A DNA stretch of 64,000 nt from Anaerococcus lactolyticus ATCC 51172 (GCF_000156575.1 NZ_GG666045.1:366279-430278); one strand, 5' to 3'; positions 17,510 to 25,992 are shown, counted from the stretch's first letter. Notes: generated by a model from the sequence alone, not told the origin. Numbers and translations: made by a program.

Positions 17510-17525
17510 AAATTCTCCTTAGATT

Positions 17526-17566
17526 TTGTTACATTTATAGTACTAATCTTGTTACATTTATAGTAC
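17526..17566 (-). promoter_or_regulatory. 18-base direct repeats at the XRE operon promoter
   Basis: TTGTTACATTTATAGTAC occurs twice without mismatch (17526-17543 and 17549-17566), a 23-base period. On the minus strand the promoter is TTGCGA (17583-17588), a 17-base spacer, then TACTAT (17560-17565). The upstream repeat therefore covers the -10 box and the second covers the start region, as expected for autorepression by the encoded XRE protein. Confidence 0.7.
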
Positions 17567-17602
17567 CATACTTACAAAAATCTCGCAAGAATTTTTTAAA
17601 AA

Positions 17603-17636
17603 AAAGCCTTCAAACAAGTTAATGTTTAAAGACTTT
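17603..17636 (-). terminator. Terminator overlapping the end of the GNAT gene
   Basis: On the minus strand AAAGTCTTTAAACA pairs with TGTTTGAAGGCTTT (two U-G pairs), followed by a U run. The 5' arm includes the last codons of the gene. Confidence 0.7.
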
Positions 17637-18096
17637 TAATCATTATCATACAGGGATTGTCCTCTCCCCAAATTTCTTTAATTGTTTCCATCTTCATAAA
17701 GCCAAGACTTTTATAAAATCCTATGGTCTTATCGTAGTGCTTATCTATGCCTTCATCAAGAGTTTTGACCTGACAAAACCTAATTTTTTCCCTATATAAA
17801 TTTAATACTTCATCAACAAGGATTCGGCCCAAGCCTTGGCCCCTTGATTTTGCAAATAGACCCAGACAATAAAGCTCGATTGTATAAGGCGAAGTCTCTT
17901 TTATAATTAAAAATCCTAGGTCCTCTTTATTTAAGCTAATAATATAGGTGTCAAGTTCTCTAGCTTCCTTGCCGTAGGCCAAAATAGCTTCTTCTATGCC
18001 AAACCAATCAGGTAAATCTCTTAGAACTTTTTCTACGAATTTTCTTTTATAATCCTTTTTTTCTTCCAACCTAATTTTTATTTTTCCATCTATCAA
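17626..18096 (-). CDS. GNAT-family N-acetyltransferase
   Basis: The 156-residue GNAT protein has the acetyl-CoA loop GLFAKSRGQGLGRILVDEVL near residues 82-100, with the diagnostic RGQGLG. A C-terminal FYKSLGF-type strand follows. It overlaps the start of... the end of the upstream HEPN-like gene by four bases (ATGA), so the two are translationally coupled. The acceptor substrate is unknown. Confidence 0.85.
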   Translation of the reverse strand: MIDGKIKIRLEEKKDYKRKFVEKVLRDLPDWFGIEEAILAYGKEARELDTYIISLNKEDLGFLIIKETSPYTIELYCLGLFAKSRGQGLGRILVDEVLNLYREKIRFCQVKTLDEGIDKHYDKTIGFYKSLGFMKMETIKEIWGEDNPCMIMIKSL

Positions 18097-19001
18097 GCAA
18101 ATATCTCCTTAACAGTTTCAGGCATATTTATCAGCTTGTTTAGGTCAATAACTATCAAGTCATCAAAACCAGCCGCCATTTCCCAACAGTCTTTGGTTAA
18201 TCTAGTTTCATCCATAACTAAGACTAGCTTGGTATTTTCCTGATCAAGTGCCTTCCTATATTTTTCAACACTAGCCAAGATTTCCATAAATTCATGAACT
18301 TTCAAATAAGTCTTGTAGCTAATATCCTTAATCTCAATTATATATTTAAGCCCATTTTTCTCCGCCAATATATCAAGGTAATAGAATCTTTTAGTTTCCT
18401 TATCAATAATTTTCGGCTCTATCTGGGTTTTAAAACCATTTTTCCTAAGGGTCGCGTCAATTAATCTAACTTTGTTATATTCACCTTGAATTGAAATGTT
18501 GCTTAAAGCTCTTATCAGATTTTTAGGTTTTATCTTAATTATCGCCTTCTTCTCGCCCTTATGTTCATTAAAACCTACAAACATATCGCCAACAACTGTA
18601 AAATCTCCATGGGCAACTGCATTTCTTATGCACCTTAATAAATCTTCAGTCTTGGTTTTATTTTTTTGCCTTACCAGGATTATTTTTTGGCAAGAAGTGC
18701 AAATTTCTCCCTGGTAATAGTCCCAATATTCATCGAAAATTTCACCACCAGGTCTAATAAACAAAACATCTTTCTCGCTCATCCCAAGGCAATCTAGTAC
18801 ATAAGCAAAGGTCAAGTTTTCAAAGGCCTTACTCCTAATAAGATCATCGCTAAAAGATTGTACAGAATCAATATTTGGTATATACCACAATAGCATTTGA
18901 ATGGCATCCATCACGTCCTTATCCCAGTCTTTTGGTCTTGGCATATGGTAAATCTGATATTTTTTCGTATTTCTATGGCAACAACATTTCTCAAACTTCA
19001 T
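18093..19001 (-). CDS. HEPN-like plus PD-(D/E)XK-like protein, candidate nuclease
   Basis: I do not recognise a named family for this 302-residue protein. An N-terminal helical half contains RNAVAHG (about residues 134-140), which fits the R-x4-H motif of HEPN domains, many of which are RNases. The C-terminal half reads YYLDILAEKNGLKYIIEIKD (about 214-233). This gives the D-x(n)-E-x-K pattern of restriction-like nucleases, with flanking helices. Cysteines in KCCCH at the start and TSCQK near residue 104 might bind metal. The gene overlaps the following GNAT gene by four bases and starts just after the thioesterase gene. A role in RNA/DNA cleavage is inference from motifs. Confidence 0.55.
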   Translation of the reverse strand: MKFEKCCCHRNTKKYQIYHMPRPKDWDKDVMDAIQMLLWYIPNIDSVQSFSDDLIRSKAFENLTFAYVLDCLGMSEKDVLFIRPGGEIFDEYWDYYQGEICTSCQKIILVRQKNKTKTEDLLRCIRNAVAHGDFTVVGDMFVGFNEHKGEKKAIIKIKPKNLIRALSNISIQGEYNKVRLIDATLRKNGFKTQIEPKIIDKETKRFYYLDILAEKNGLKYIIEIKDISYKTYLKVHEFMEILASVEKYRKALDQENTKLVLVMDETRLTKDCWEMAAGFDDLIVIDLNKLINMPETVKEIFA

Positions 19002-19007
19002 AATAAC

Positions 19008-19484
19008 CTACATATTATCCTTAACAGCTACAGCGACCATCTTCGCCTTAGCCCTCACTTCATCCTTACAAGTTAAGACCATATTTACTATAGCCTTCCT
19101 GTCGCCTAATTCTTCAAGGCTTGCTACTACCTCAACTTCCTCATCCATAGGTGTTGGCTTTTTGAAATCTATCTCTAGATGGGCAGTTATAAATCTTTCT
19201 ATAACTGTATCTTCCATAAGCTCAAGCCCCTTAGATTTGTGTTTAAAAAATGCAGCGCTTGCAGTACCATGGCAATCAAATATCATCGCAATCATACCAC
19301 CAAATAAATTGTTTGGCACCCCACCAGTAAAGGCCTTTGCCGGTTTAACTTTTGCAACAACTTGCTTACCATCTTCAGTCGGATAAGATTTTAAATGTAG
19401 ACCTTCTTCATTCTTAGGACCACATCCCCAACAATATTGAAACCTCTCACCATAAGTATCTTGAATTGCAATTTTTTTATTCAT
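19008..19484 (-). CDS. PaaI/hotdog-fold thioesterase
   Basis: The hotdog fold is shown by CWGCGPKNEEGLHLKS near the start, FGGMIAMIFDCHGTASAA in the central helix, and the C-terminal beta strands. Such proteins hydrolyse acyl-CoA or related thioesters. I place the start at the ATG at 19484 (MNKKIAIQDT). It follows an AGGAAGG site, and the 51 preceding in-frame codons include the terminator and decayed tenA sequence. Resulting length is 158 residues, typical for the family. Substrate unknown. Confidence 0.8.
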   Translation of the reverse strand: MNKKIAIQDTYGERFQYCWGCGPKNEEGLHLKSYPTEDGKQVVAKVKPAKAFTGGVPNNLFGGMIAMIFDCHGTASAAFFKHKSKGLELMEDTVIERFITAHLEIDFKKPTPMDEEVEVVASLEELGDRKAIVNMVLTCKDEVRAKAKMVAVAVKDNM

Positions 19485-19561
19485 AACGAGCCTTCCTATC
19501 AAATTAATTTCTCTACTATATATACCCAAATTTCTCCCATAGATATATACAAAAGAAAATA

Positions 19562-19577
19562 CCCGAAAATTTTCGGG
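19562..19577 (-). terminator. Perfect-palindrome terminator downstream of the tenA remnant
   Basis: CCCGAAAATTTTCGGG is self-complementary and is followed on the minus strand by UAUUUUCUUUU. It ends the DUF523/tenA-remnant transcript. Confidence 0.75.
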
Positions 19578-19603
19578 CAATTCATGACAATTAGTAGATT
19601 GAT

Positions 19604-19800
19604 TTAAATTTCTGTCCAAGTCTCTTGCTTGTGGCACATATCCCAGAACATATACTCAAATATGCCTGTCTTAACCACTATTTCTTCAAGAACTTTAACT
19701 CCCTTTCAGGCTTAGCTTCTGCTAGCTTATTCATTAGATCCATGGCATTATCATTTAAGCTTGTAAACTCATCTGATGAATAGGTCTTAATTCACAAACC
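19604..19800 (-). pseudogene. tenA: C-terminal remnant of thiaminase II / TenA
   Basis: Minus-strand translation gives IKTYSSDEFTSLND and DLMNKLAEAKPERELK in one frame. After a frame shift it gives VLEEIVVKTGIFEYMFWD and CHKQETWTEI before TAA (19604-19606). The FEYMFWDM block is the C-terminal hallmark of TenA/thiaminase II, and TYSS(D/E)EF is the preceding helix. The frame shifts near LKVLEE, and the codon before IKTYSS is TGA where relatives have Trp. The 5' two thirds of the gene are missing. It lies directly downstream of the DUF523 gene. Confidence 0.75.
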
Positions 19801-19810
19801 ATAATTTTTA

Positions 19811-20239
19811 TCAAATGTTTGTTAAATCTTCAACATCAATAGCTTTTATTCCCTCTTCCTTTAATAATTTTACAAAAATACCGTCGCCATTTATTAATTT
19901 CCCAGTAAAAGAACCATCATATATTTTTCCTATCCCACAAGATGGACTTCTCGATTGCAATACAACAAGCTCTACTTTACTTCTCTTGATAAGTTCTAGA
20001 GCTTTTTTTGCTCCCTTTTTAAATTCATCATCAACCGACCTCCCGTCTTTGGTCCTTACGATCTCGCCAACAATTTCTGCAGGATCTCTTGGAGTTGGTA
20101 GACCTCCCAATACCTCAGGGCAAATAGCTACTAAGTCATGATTTTTAAGAATTTCTTCTAATTTTGATGAAAAATTATTCTTACCATTATATTTGCAATT
20201 TTCTCCTAAAAGACAAGCACTGACTCCAATCTTCATCAT
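19811..20239 (-). CDS. DUF523 family protein
   Basis: The 142-residue protein begins IGVSACLLGENCKYNG and carries CPEVLGGLPTPRDPAEI and LQSRSPSCGIGKIYDGSFTG, all characteristic of DUF523. The conserved cysteines suggest metal or nucleotide chemistry, but the function is unproven. Many DUF523 genes are close to YbgA-like or RNA-modification genes; here the neighbour is a broken tenA. Confidence 0.9.
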   Translation of the reverse strand: MMKIGVSACLLGENCKYNGKNNFSSKLEEILKNHDLVAICPEVLGGLPTPRDPAEIVGEIVRTKDGRSVDDEFKKGAKKALELIKRSKVELVVLQSRSPSCGIGKIYDGSFTGKLINGDGIFVKLLKEEGIKAIDVEDLTNI

Positions 20240-20392
20240 TTCACCTCATTTCATTTTCAAGACAGCAAACATTTTCCTATCTCAAAATATATTTTACCAT
20301 AAAATTAATGAAAAAAAATAAAAAAAAACTTTTAATTATAAATTTTTGGTGGTATGATATGACTATTAAATTATAAGAAAAGAGGAATTGTT

Positions 20393-21781
20393 ATGAAAGA
20401 ACATAAAGGATTCACTGGCCAGCTTGGTTTTGTATTAGCTGCAGCCGGTTCAGCCGTTGGTGTAGGTAACCTTTGGCGCTTCCCATATCTTGCCGCCAAA
20501 GATGGAGGGGGAGTTTTCCTTATTATATATCTGGCTTTAATTTTTACAGTCGGTTTTGTTCTCCTAACTACAGACCTTGCGATTGGTCGTAAAACTGGCA
20601 AGAGTGCTATATATGCCTACCAATCAATGCATTCAAAATGGAAATTTTTAGGTATTTTTACATTTTTTGTACCAGTTATTATTATGACCTATTATGCAGT
20701 TATTGGTGGATGGATACTTAATTACATAAAATATTTTTTAACTGGTGATATGAAACTCGCTGCAGAAGATGCTTGTTTTACTAACTTCATATCTTCAAAC
20801 GCTTCTGTTTATTGCAGCCTAATCTTCATGGTTATGACTGCTTTGATAGTTTTTGGCGGGGTTGAGAAGGGAATTGAAAGAGTTTCTAAAATTATTATGC
20901 CAATTCTTTTAATTATGGTAGTTGGTATAGCTATTTTCTCCCTTACCTTAAAATCAAGTGGAGAAAATGATGAAATCAGAACTGGTCTCCAAGGCCTAGC
21001 AGTTTATTTAAAGCCTGATTTTACTGGTATGACCTTATCTAGATTTTTACAAATATCCCTAGATGCTATGAGTCAATTGTTTTTCTCACTTTCTGTATCT
21101 ATGGGGATCATGATTACTTATGGATCTTATGTGAAGAAAGATGTAGATCTTAGTAAATCAGTATCAGTTATAGAAATCATGGATACAGCTGTGGCTATGC
21201 TCGCAGGTGTAATGATAATTCCTGCTGTTTATGTATTTTTGGGTGTTGAAGGAATGTCTGCTGGCCCTGGCCTTATGTTCATTTCCCTACCAAAGGTATT
21301 TTTCCAAATGGGTCCTGCTGGTAGGATAATTGGCCTAATATTTTTCATTCTAGCAGCATTTGCAGCCCTAACTTCTTGTATATCAGTACTTGAATCTATA
21401 GTTGCAAACACAATAGAAATCTTAGGCACAGAAAGAAAATCAACAACCCTAGTGCTATCTGTTATTTATCTCATAGCAACAGCAGTAATTGCCCTAGGCT
21501 ATAGCAAATTCTACGTTGAAGTATCCCTTCCAAATGGTTCAACAGGTCAACTCCTAGACATAATGGACTATATTTCAAATAGTTTCATGATGCCTCTAAT
21601 AGCCTTCCTATCATCAATCTTTATAGGATGGATTATGAAACCACAATGGATAATAGACGAAGTGGAATATGGTGGCAAGAAGTTTGCCAAAAAAGGTCTT
21701 TACGTCGTAATGACCAAGTACTTCTTACCTGTCATCATGTTTGTCTTGTTTTTAATATCAACAGGTATTTTCACCTACTAA
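20393..21781 (+). CDS. Sodium-dependent transporter, NSS (neurotransmitter:sodium symporter) family
   Basis: The 462-residue protein has 11-12 membrane segments. The NSS/LeuT N-terminal signature AAAGSAVGVGNLWRFPYLAA forms the substrate and Na+ sites in TM1. The GGGVFLIIYLALIFTVG region, TYYAVIGGWILNY in TM3 and SVSMGIMITYGSY in TM6 also match. It probably imports an amino acid with Na+; the ligand cannot be deduced. The GAGG site and ATG at 20393 are clear. It ends at a terminator shared with the following minus-strand gene. Confidence 0.93.
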   Translation: MKEHKGFTGQLGFVLAAAGSAVGVGNLWRFPYLAAKDGGGVFLIIYLALIFTVGFVLLTTDLAIGRKTGKSAIYAYQSMHSKWKFLGIFTFFVPVIIMTYYAVIGGWILNYIKYFLTGDMKLAAEDACFTNFISSNASVYCSLIFMVMTALIVFGGVEKGIERVSKIIMPILLIMVVGIAIFSLTLKSSGENDEIRTGLQGLAVYLKPDFTGMTLSRFLQISLDAMSQLFFSLSVSMGIMITYGSYVKKDVDLSKSVSVIEIMDTAVAMLAGVMIIPAVYVFLGVEGMSAGPGLMFISLPKVFFQMGPAGRIIGLIFFILAAFAALTSCISVLESIVANTIEILGTERKSTTLVLSVIYLIATAVIALGYSKFYVEVSLPNGSTGQLLDIMDYISNSFMMPLIAFLSSIFIGWIMKPQWIIDEVEYGGKKFAKKGLYVVMTKYFLPVIMFVLFLISTGIFTY

Positions 21782-21782
21782 A

Positions 21783-21807
21783 AAAATCGCTCCTCTGGGG
21801 CGATTTT
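21783..21807. terminator. Bidirectional terminator after the NSS gene
   Basis: AAAATCGC(TCC) pairs with (GGG)GCGATTTT, flanked by A and T runs, between two convergent genes. Confidence 0.8.
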
Positions 21808-22230
21808 TCATTTAAATTTTCCTATAATTTCAAGAACTTTTGGAAAATCTTCTTTCTTATATTTTTGCTTGTAAATTGTTGAGTCTGCATAAAATTCAAG
21901 CTTATAATTTTCCTTATCTATCTTTATATCTCTTATATTAGAAATTTCAATTTTCCTAATGGTTGATTTTCCAAGTAATACATAAAATCCATCTTGACCA
22001 ATTCCTTGACAATAAATTATTGTCCAAAGGTAAAACAGAGCAGAAATTGCTGCAATACCTGACTCTATTCCCCTTCCTATTTTATAAGCTAAAGCTAAAT
22101 ACAAAATCCCAGCTATAACCAATATAATATTATAAATAGGCCTAATATCTATTCTGATCTTCTTTCCCTTACTTTCTCTTAGGTTATGAATAGCAAAGGC
22201 TAAGAAAATTAAAATTATTAAGTACTCCAT
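21808..22230 (-). CDS. Hypothetical membrane protein
   Basis: The 140-residue protein has an N-terminal hydrophobic segment and two further segments (about residues 31-50 and 56-72). A PH-like cytoplasmic tail follows, with STIRKIEISNIRDIKIDKENYKLEFYADS. The pattern resembles small DUF5673/PH-type membrane proteins, but I would not name a family. It stands between convergent and divergent neighbours as a single gene. Confidence 0.6.
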   Translation of the reverse strand: MEYLIILIFLAFAIHNLRESKGKKIRIDIRPIYNIILVIAGILYLALAYKIGRGIESGIAAISALFYLWTIIYCQGIGQDGFYVLLGKSTIRKIEISNIRDIKIDKENYKLEFYADSTIYKQKYKKEDFPKVLEIIGKFK

Positions 22231-22328
22231 AAATCCTCCAAAAACGCGTTAATCTCCTAATAATATTTTACCAGATTTTAAATATGAAACTAATGGGTAA
22301 ATTATTAATATAAAGAAAAGAGGATATT

Positions 22329-23384
22329 ATGAACTTATTAAACAATTTAAAAATACTTGATTTTACTACCCTACTTCCAGGGCCTTATGCTACATGGATG
22401 CTTGCAGAAATGGGAGCTGTAGTTTTGAAAATATCTGCTCCAGGCAGAAAAGACTTGGTTTTAGATTCCGAACCTCTTGCAAAAAATGGACTTTCAGCTA
22501 ATAGGGCCTGGCTAAATAACAAGAAAAAAGAGATTTTTCTTAATTTAAAAGAAGAAGCTAGTCAAAAGGAAATTATTAGGCTGATTAAAGAAGAAGGATA
22601 CAACTGCATAATTGAACAATTTAGACCTGGAGTAATGGCTAAATTTGGCCTTGCCTACGAGGATATAAAAAAAGTTCAATCTGATATACTTTACTTAAGC
22701 CTCACAGGCTATGGTCAAAATGGACCTTACAAAGATAGGGCCGGTCATGATATTAATTTCCTTGCCTTATCAGGAATCATGGGTCACTCTGGAAGGAAAG
22801 ATGGAGGTCCTGTTCTATATGGTATGCAAGTTGCTGACATGGCAGCTGCACAAAATGCAATTATAGGTATCCTTGCTGCCCTAAATAAGAGAAATGCCAC
22901 TGGAAATGGATCATATATCGATGTTTCAATCCTCGATAGTGTAATTGCCTACAACACAATGACTGGCGCTGGGCTTATGATGACAGGTATGAATCCTGGC
23001 AGGGAAGAAAATTCCCTAAATGGTGGGTCACTTTATGATTTCTACCAGACAAAAGATGACAAATACCTAAGCTTCGGAGCTCTTGAACCAAAGTTTTTCG
23101 AAAAATTTTGTAAATTAATAGGCAAGGAAGAATGGATTGTGGCCGGTTGTCTTTGCCCTGATTATAAAGAGAAGAAAGAAATCTTAAGGGAAATATTTAA
23201 AGAAAAAACCAGGGATGAATGGGTAAATATTTTTGATGGAGCTGATTGTTGCATTGAGCCAGTTCTAGATTTGAAAGAGGCTCTTTTAACCAGCAAAAAC
23301 ACAAAACTTAGAAAAACAATTGAAACTATAAATATTGATGGTGAAGACATATGTGTCTATACAAATCCTATAAAATTTAAGTGA
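22329..23384 (+). CDS. CaiB/BaiF family CoA-transferase
   Basis: The 351-residue protein belongs to type III CoA-transferases, which move CoA between carboxylic acids, or to related acyl-CoA racemases. The N-terminus LKILDFTTLLPGPYATWMLAEMGA and the RAGHDINFLALSG segment with its Asp (about residue 140) are diagnostic; this Asp carries the covalent intermediate in the family. It is single-gene and its substrate is unknown. No terminator directly follows the stop; the next hairpin is 75 bases downstream, before the helicase. Confidence 0.88.
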   Translation: MNLLNNLKILDFTTLLPGPYATWMLAEMGAVVLKISAPGRKDLVLDSEPLAKNGLSANRAWLNNKKKEIFLNLKEEASQKEIIRLIKEEGYNCIIEQFRPGVMAKFGLAYEDIKKVQSDILYLSLTGYGQNGPYKDRAGHDINFLALSGIMGHSGRKDGGPVLYGMQVADMAAAQNAIIGILAALNKRNATGNGSYIDVSILDSVIAYNTMTGAGLMMTGMNPGREENSLNGGSLYDFYQTKDDKYLSFGALEPKFFEKFCKLIGKEEWIVAGCLCPDYKEKKEILREIFKEKTRDEWVNIFDGADCCIEPVLDLKEALLTSKNTKLRKTIETINIDGEDICVYTNPIKFK

Positions 23385-23439
23385 AATTATTAAATTTCAA
23401 TATTTTTTTTAGATTATGAGCTATTTTCAATATTTGTAG

Positions 23440-23445
23440 TATAAT
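23440..23445 (+). promoter_or_regulatory. Likely -10 box of the DEAD-box helicase promoter
   Basis: A consensus TATAAT lies at 23440-23445. The -35 region is poor. A transcript would start near 23452, only seven bases before the terminator hairpin. Confidence 0.5.
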
Positions 23446-23458
23446 ACTATAAGTATTT

Positions 23459-23490
23459 GGCAGTTGTCTAATGACGGCTGCCTTTTTTAT
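23459..23490 (+). terminator. Intrinsic terminator inside the helicase leader
   Basis: GGCAGTTGTC and GACGGCTGCC form a 10-bp stem (two G-U pairs) with a 4-base TAAT loop, immediately followed by TTTTTTATT. Only 22 bases separate the U run from the helicase GTG, too few for another promoter. Helicase transcripts must therefore read through it, which suggests attenuation. Confidence 0.8.
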
Positions 23491-23512
23491 TGAATTAGTA
23501 AAGGAAAAAATA

Positions 23513-25123
23513 GTGGAATTTAAAGAATTATATATATCAGAAGAAACATTAAGAGCAATTGCAGATATGGGATTTAAGTCCCCTTCGCCTATCCAAGAAG
23601 AAACCATCCCTCCCCTCTTAGATGGAAAAGATGTTATAGGTCAGGCTCAAACTGGCACAGGTAAGACTGCTGCTTTCGCTATCCCAATTATCGAAAAAAT
23701 CGAAGCAAATGGACTCACCCAAGCCCTTGTCCTATGTCCAACAAGGGAACTTTGTATCCAGGTAGCAAAAGAAATAGGAAATCTTGCTAAATATCATACA
23801 GGCATAAAGATTCTGTCAGTCTACGGTGGAACACAAATTGTAAAGCAAATCAAAGCTCTTAAAAAAGGTGTCGAAATTGTTGTCGGCACACCAGGCAGAC
23901 TCATGGACCTGATGAGAAGAAGAGTCCTCAAACTTGATAATCTCAAAATCGTAGTCCTCGATGAAGCTGATGAGATGTTTGACATGGGTTTTAGAGATGA
24001 TATGAAATTTATCCTCGATGCTACAAACGATGACAGGCAAACTTGCTTTTTCTCTGCCACTATGGGCAAGGAAATTTCAGAATTTTCCAAGATTTATCAG
24101 AAAAATCCTGTAACAATCAAGATAAAGGCAAAAGAATTAACTGTAAATAAAATTGACCAACATTTTATAAAATTAAAAGAAGCTGATAAAGAAGAAACCC
24201 TAACCAGGCTTTTGGAAATCAACAAGCCAAGGCTTGCCATTATTTTCTGCAATACCAAAAGAAAAGTTGACAAACTCGTAGAATCTCTAAGCAAAAAATC
24301 CTACCTGGTAGATGGCCTTCACGGTGATCTAAAGCAAACTCAAAGAGATATAGTTATGAAAAAATTTAGAAACAATACCATAGATATTTTGGTAGCTACA
24401 GATGTGGCTGCTCGTGGGCTAGATGTAGACGATGTTGATATGGTAATAAACTATGACCTCCCTCAGCTTGATGAATATTACGTTCACAGGATAGGTAGGA
24501 CCGCCCGTGCTGGCAGGAGTGGTCTATCCTATTCCCTTATTTCTGGCAGGGATAATGAAAGGCTTAAGGCTATCGAGAAATACACCAAGGCTACAATAAA
24601 ACAAGCACAAATCCCAAGCCTAGTTCAAATGGATAGGAATCTAGAGACTGGCGTAATTGATGATATCATTGAAAAGCTTGAAAATTATACTGGTGTTGAG
24701 AGAGAGAAATCAATCCTTATTAGGTTAATGGAAAAAGGCTACGACCCCTTTGTCATCTCCCAAGTCCTCTTATCAGATAAGCTAAACAAAGACAATCTAG
24801 ATCACCACGAAAAAATAGCTGGTGTTGATACGCCAAAGGAAAAATCGACTGCTAATAAGAAAAAATCGAACAAGTATAAAGACGAAAACATGACAACTCT
24901 CTTTTTAAACAGGGGCAAGATGGATAATTTCACCAAGGATAAGATAATAAAGGCCCTAAACAGGCTTGCCCATGTGCCAAATAAAAAAATAGGACAAATC
25001 AGAATTCAAAAATCTTATAGCTTTGTTGATGTAGAAAAAAGTGTGGTTTATGAATGTATAAGGACTATGAACAACAAAAAAATCGCTGGCAAAAAATTAA
25101 AAATTGAAGAGTCCCAAAACTAA
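23513..25123 (+). CDS. DEAD-box ATP-dependent RNA helicase with DbpA-type RNA-binding domain
   Basis: All helicase motifs are present: Q-motif SPIQEE, Walker A AQTGTGKTAAF, PTRELCIQ, DEADEMFDMGF, SAT, VATDVAARGLDVDDVD and HRIGRTARAGRSG. The last ~75 residues (TLFLNRGKMDNFTKDKII onward) match the DbpA-type RRM of CshA/DeaD-like helicases, which act on rRNA and cold-shock mRNAs. I place the start at the GTG at 23513 (VEFKELYISEETL) after an AAAGGAAA site. The upstream ATG at 23471 sits inside the terminator stem-loop. Length is then 536 residues. Confidence 0.93.
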   Translation: MEFKELYISEETLRAIADMGFKSPSPIQEETIPPLLDGKDVIGQAQTGTGKTAAFAIPIIEKIEANGLTQALVLCPTRELCIQVAKEIGNLAKYHTGIKILSVYGGTQIVKQIKALKKGVEIVVGTPGRLMDLMRRRVLKLDNLKIVVLDEADEMFDMGFRDDMKFILDATNDDRQTCFFSATMGKEISEFSKIYQKNPVTIKIKAKELTVNKIDQHFIKLKEADKEETLTRLLEINKPRLAIIFCNTKRKVDKLVESLSKKSYLVDGLHGDLKQTQRDIVMKKFRNNTIDILVATDVAARGLDVDDVDMVINYDLPQLDEYYVHRIGRTARAGRSGLSYSLISGRDNERLKAIEKYTKATIKQAQIPSLVQMDRNLETGVIDDIIEKLENYTGVEREKSILIRLMEKGYDPFVISQVLLSDKLNKDNLDHHEKIAGVDTPKEKSTANKKKSNKYKDENMTTLFLNRGKMDNFTKDKIIKALNRLAHVPNKKIGQIRIQKSYSFVDVEKSVVYECIRTMNNKKIAGKKLKIEESQN

Positions 25124-25131
25124 AAAATTAA

Positions 25132-25177
25132 AAAAATGATGAGCCAGGAGGAATCCTCACCAGCTCATCATTTTTTA
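25132..25177. terminator. Bidirectional terminator between helicase and glutaredoxin-like gene
   Basis: AATGATGAGC pairs with GCTCATCATT, with an inner AGGAGGA/TCCTC stem and A/T runs on both sides. Confidence 0.85.
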
Positions 25178-25495
25178 TTCGGTTTTTAAAATTTCTTTCC
25201 TCTTAGCCTTGTTTTCCTTGGCCTTTTCCAGGAAATTTTCTTTTGCATAGGCGATAATATCGTCTGATTCATACATGGCCTTGCCATCTATCACCATGCA
25301 AGGCACTTGGATTTTGCCACCTACAGCAATTAGCTTATCTTGGTTTTCATAGCCACTTGTGATATCTTCAGTATTATATGACGGAAATTTAATTATGTCA
25401 TTTTCCTTAAAAAAATTCAAAACCTTAAGGCAAAACGGACAATCCGGTTTAAAATAAAGTTCAAAATCCCATTCTCTTTTAATTTCTTTTCTCAT
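25175..25495 (-). CDS. Glutaredoxin-like thioredoxin-fold protein
   Basis: The 106-residue protein contains a CPFC active site (about residues 19-22) after a short basic N-terminus, then the thioredoxin-fold cis-proline in QVPCMVID and a GKAMYESDDIIAYAKE helix. This is a glutaredoxin/NrdH-like disulfide reductase architecture, with GST-N-like features. A good GGAGG site precedes the ATG. Its partner is unknown. Confidence 0.85.
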   Translation of the reverse strand: MRKEIKREWDFELYFKPDCPFCLKVLNFFKENDIIKFPSYNTEDITSGYENQDKLIAVGGKIQVPCMVIDGKAMYESDDIIAYAKENFLEKAKENKAKRKEILKTE

Positions 25496-25554
25496 AACAA
25501 TCCTCCCTTTATCTTTTCCCTATATTCCTACCCTAAAAAGATTTTTAAAAACTT

Positions 25555-25992
25555 TTAGCTTATATCAAATTTTAAATATTGGTCTAAAGGATTTATTATT
25601 TTATAAATTTTTTCAAGCTCATCCTCACTAAGGTTTGATAGATAAAGCTCGCTTCCATGATGGGCGGAGCAATAATTTTCTCCAATTTCAAGACTAATGA
25701 ATGGAGAATAATAATCTATGCCATCACCATTTTTCACTTTATAGGATGCCTTGAAATCTCTTATCATTTCCTCATTTATGATTCCTTCCACCCCTAAGAC
25801 ATTTTTTTCAAAACTTATGCTAAGGTCACTCCCATAGGCAGAAATTTTTTCCAAGATATTAGTATGTTCATTATTAAAACTTGCTTTAAAAATTAATCCC
25901 GGCTTTAAGAAAATTTCTGTTATATCCAGCCACCAATTTGGATTTGCCTTATAAATTTCATAATCAATTAAGAATATATCTAGATTTGTCAT
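25555..25992 (-). CDS. Hypothetical protein
   Basis: I do not recognise this 145-residue cytoplasmic protein. It is acidic, with a WW pair in NPNWWLDITE and a C-terminal ELYLSNLSEDELEKIYKII helix. Some immunity-like proteins share this composition, but no toxin partner is visible. It follows the 222-residue gene by six bases, so the three genes to 27032 probably form one operon. Confidence 0.55.
   Translation of the reverse strand: MTNLDIFLIDYEIYKANPNWWLDITEIFLKPGLIFKASFNNEHTNILEKISAYGSDLSISFEKNVLGVEGIINEEMIRDFKASYKVKNGDGIDYYSPFISLEIGENYCSAHHGSELYLSNLSEDELEKIYKIINPLDQYLKFDIS

Noticed and set aside
19485..19637. Longer N-terminus for the thioesterase
   Set aside because: The added codons cross a terminator palindrome and the tenA remnant; the ATG at 19484 has a good ribosome site.
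23471..23512. Upstream ATG start for the DEAD-box helicase
   Set aside because: The ATG lies in the loop side of the terminator hairpin and has no ribosome site; the GTG at 23513 has one and fits the family start.
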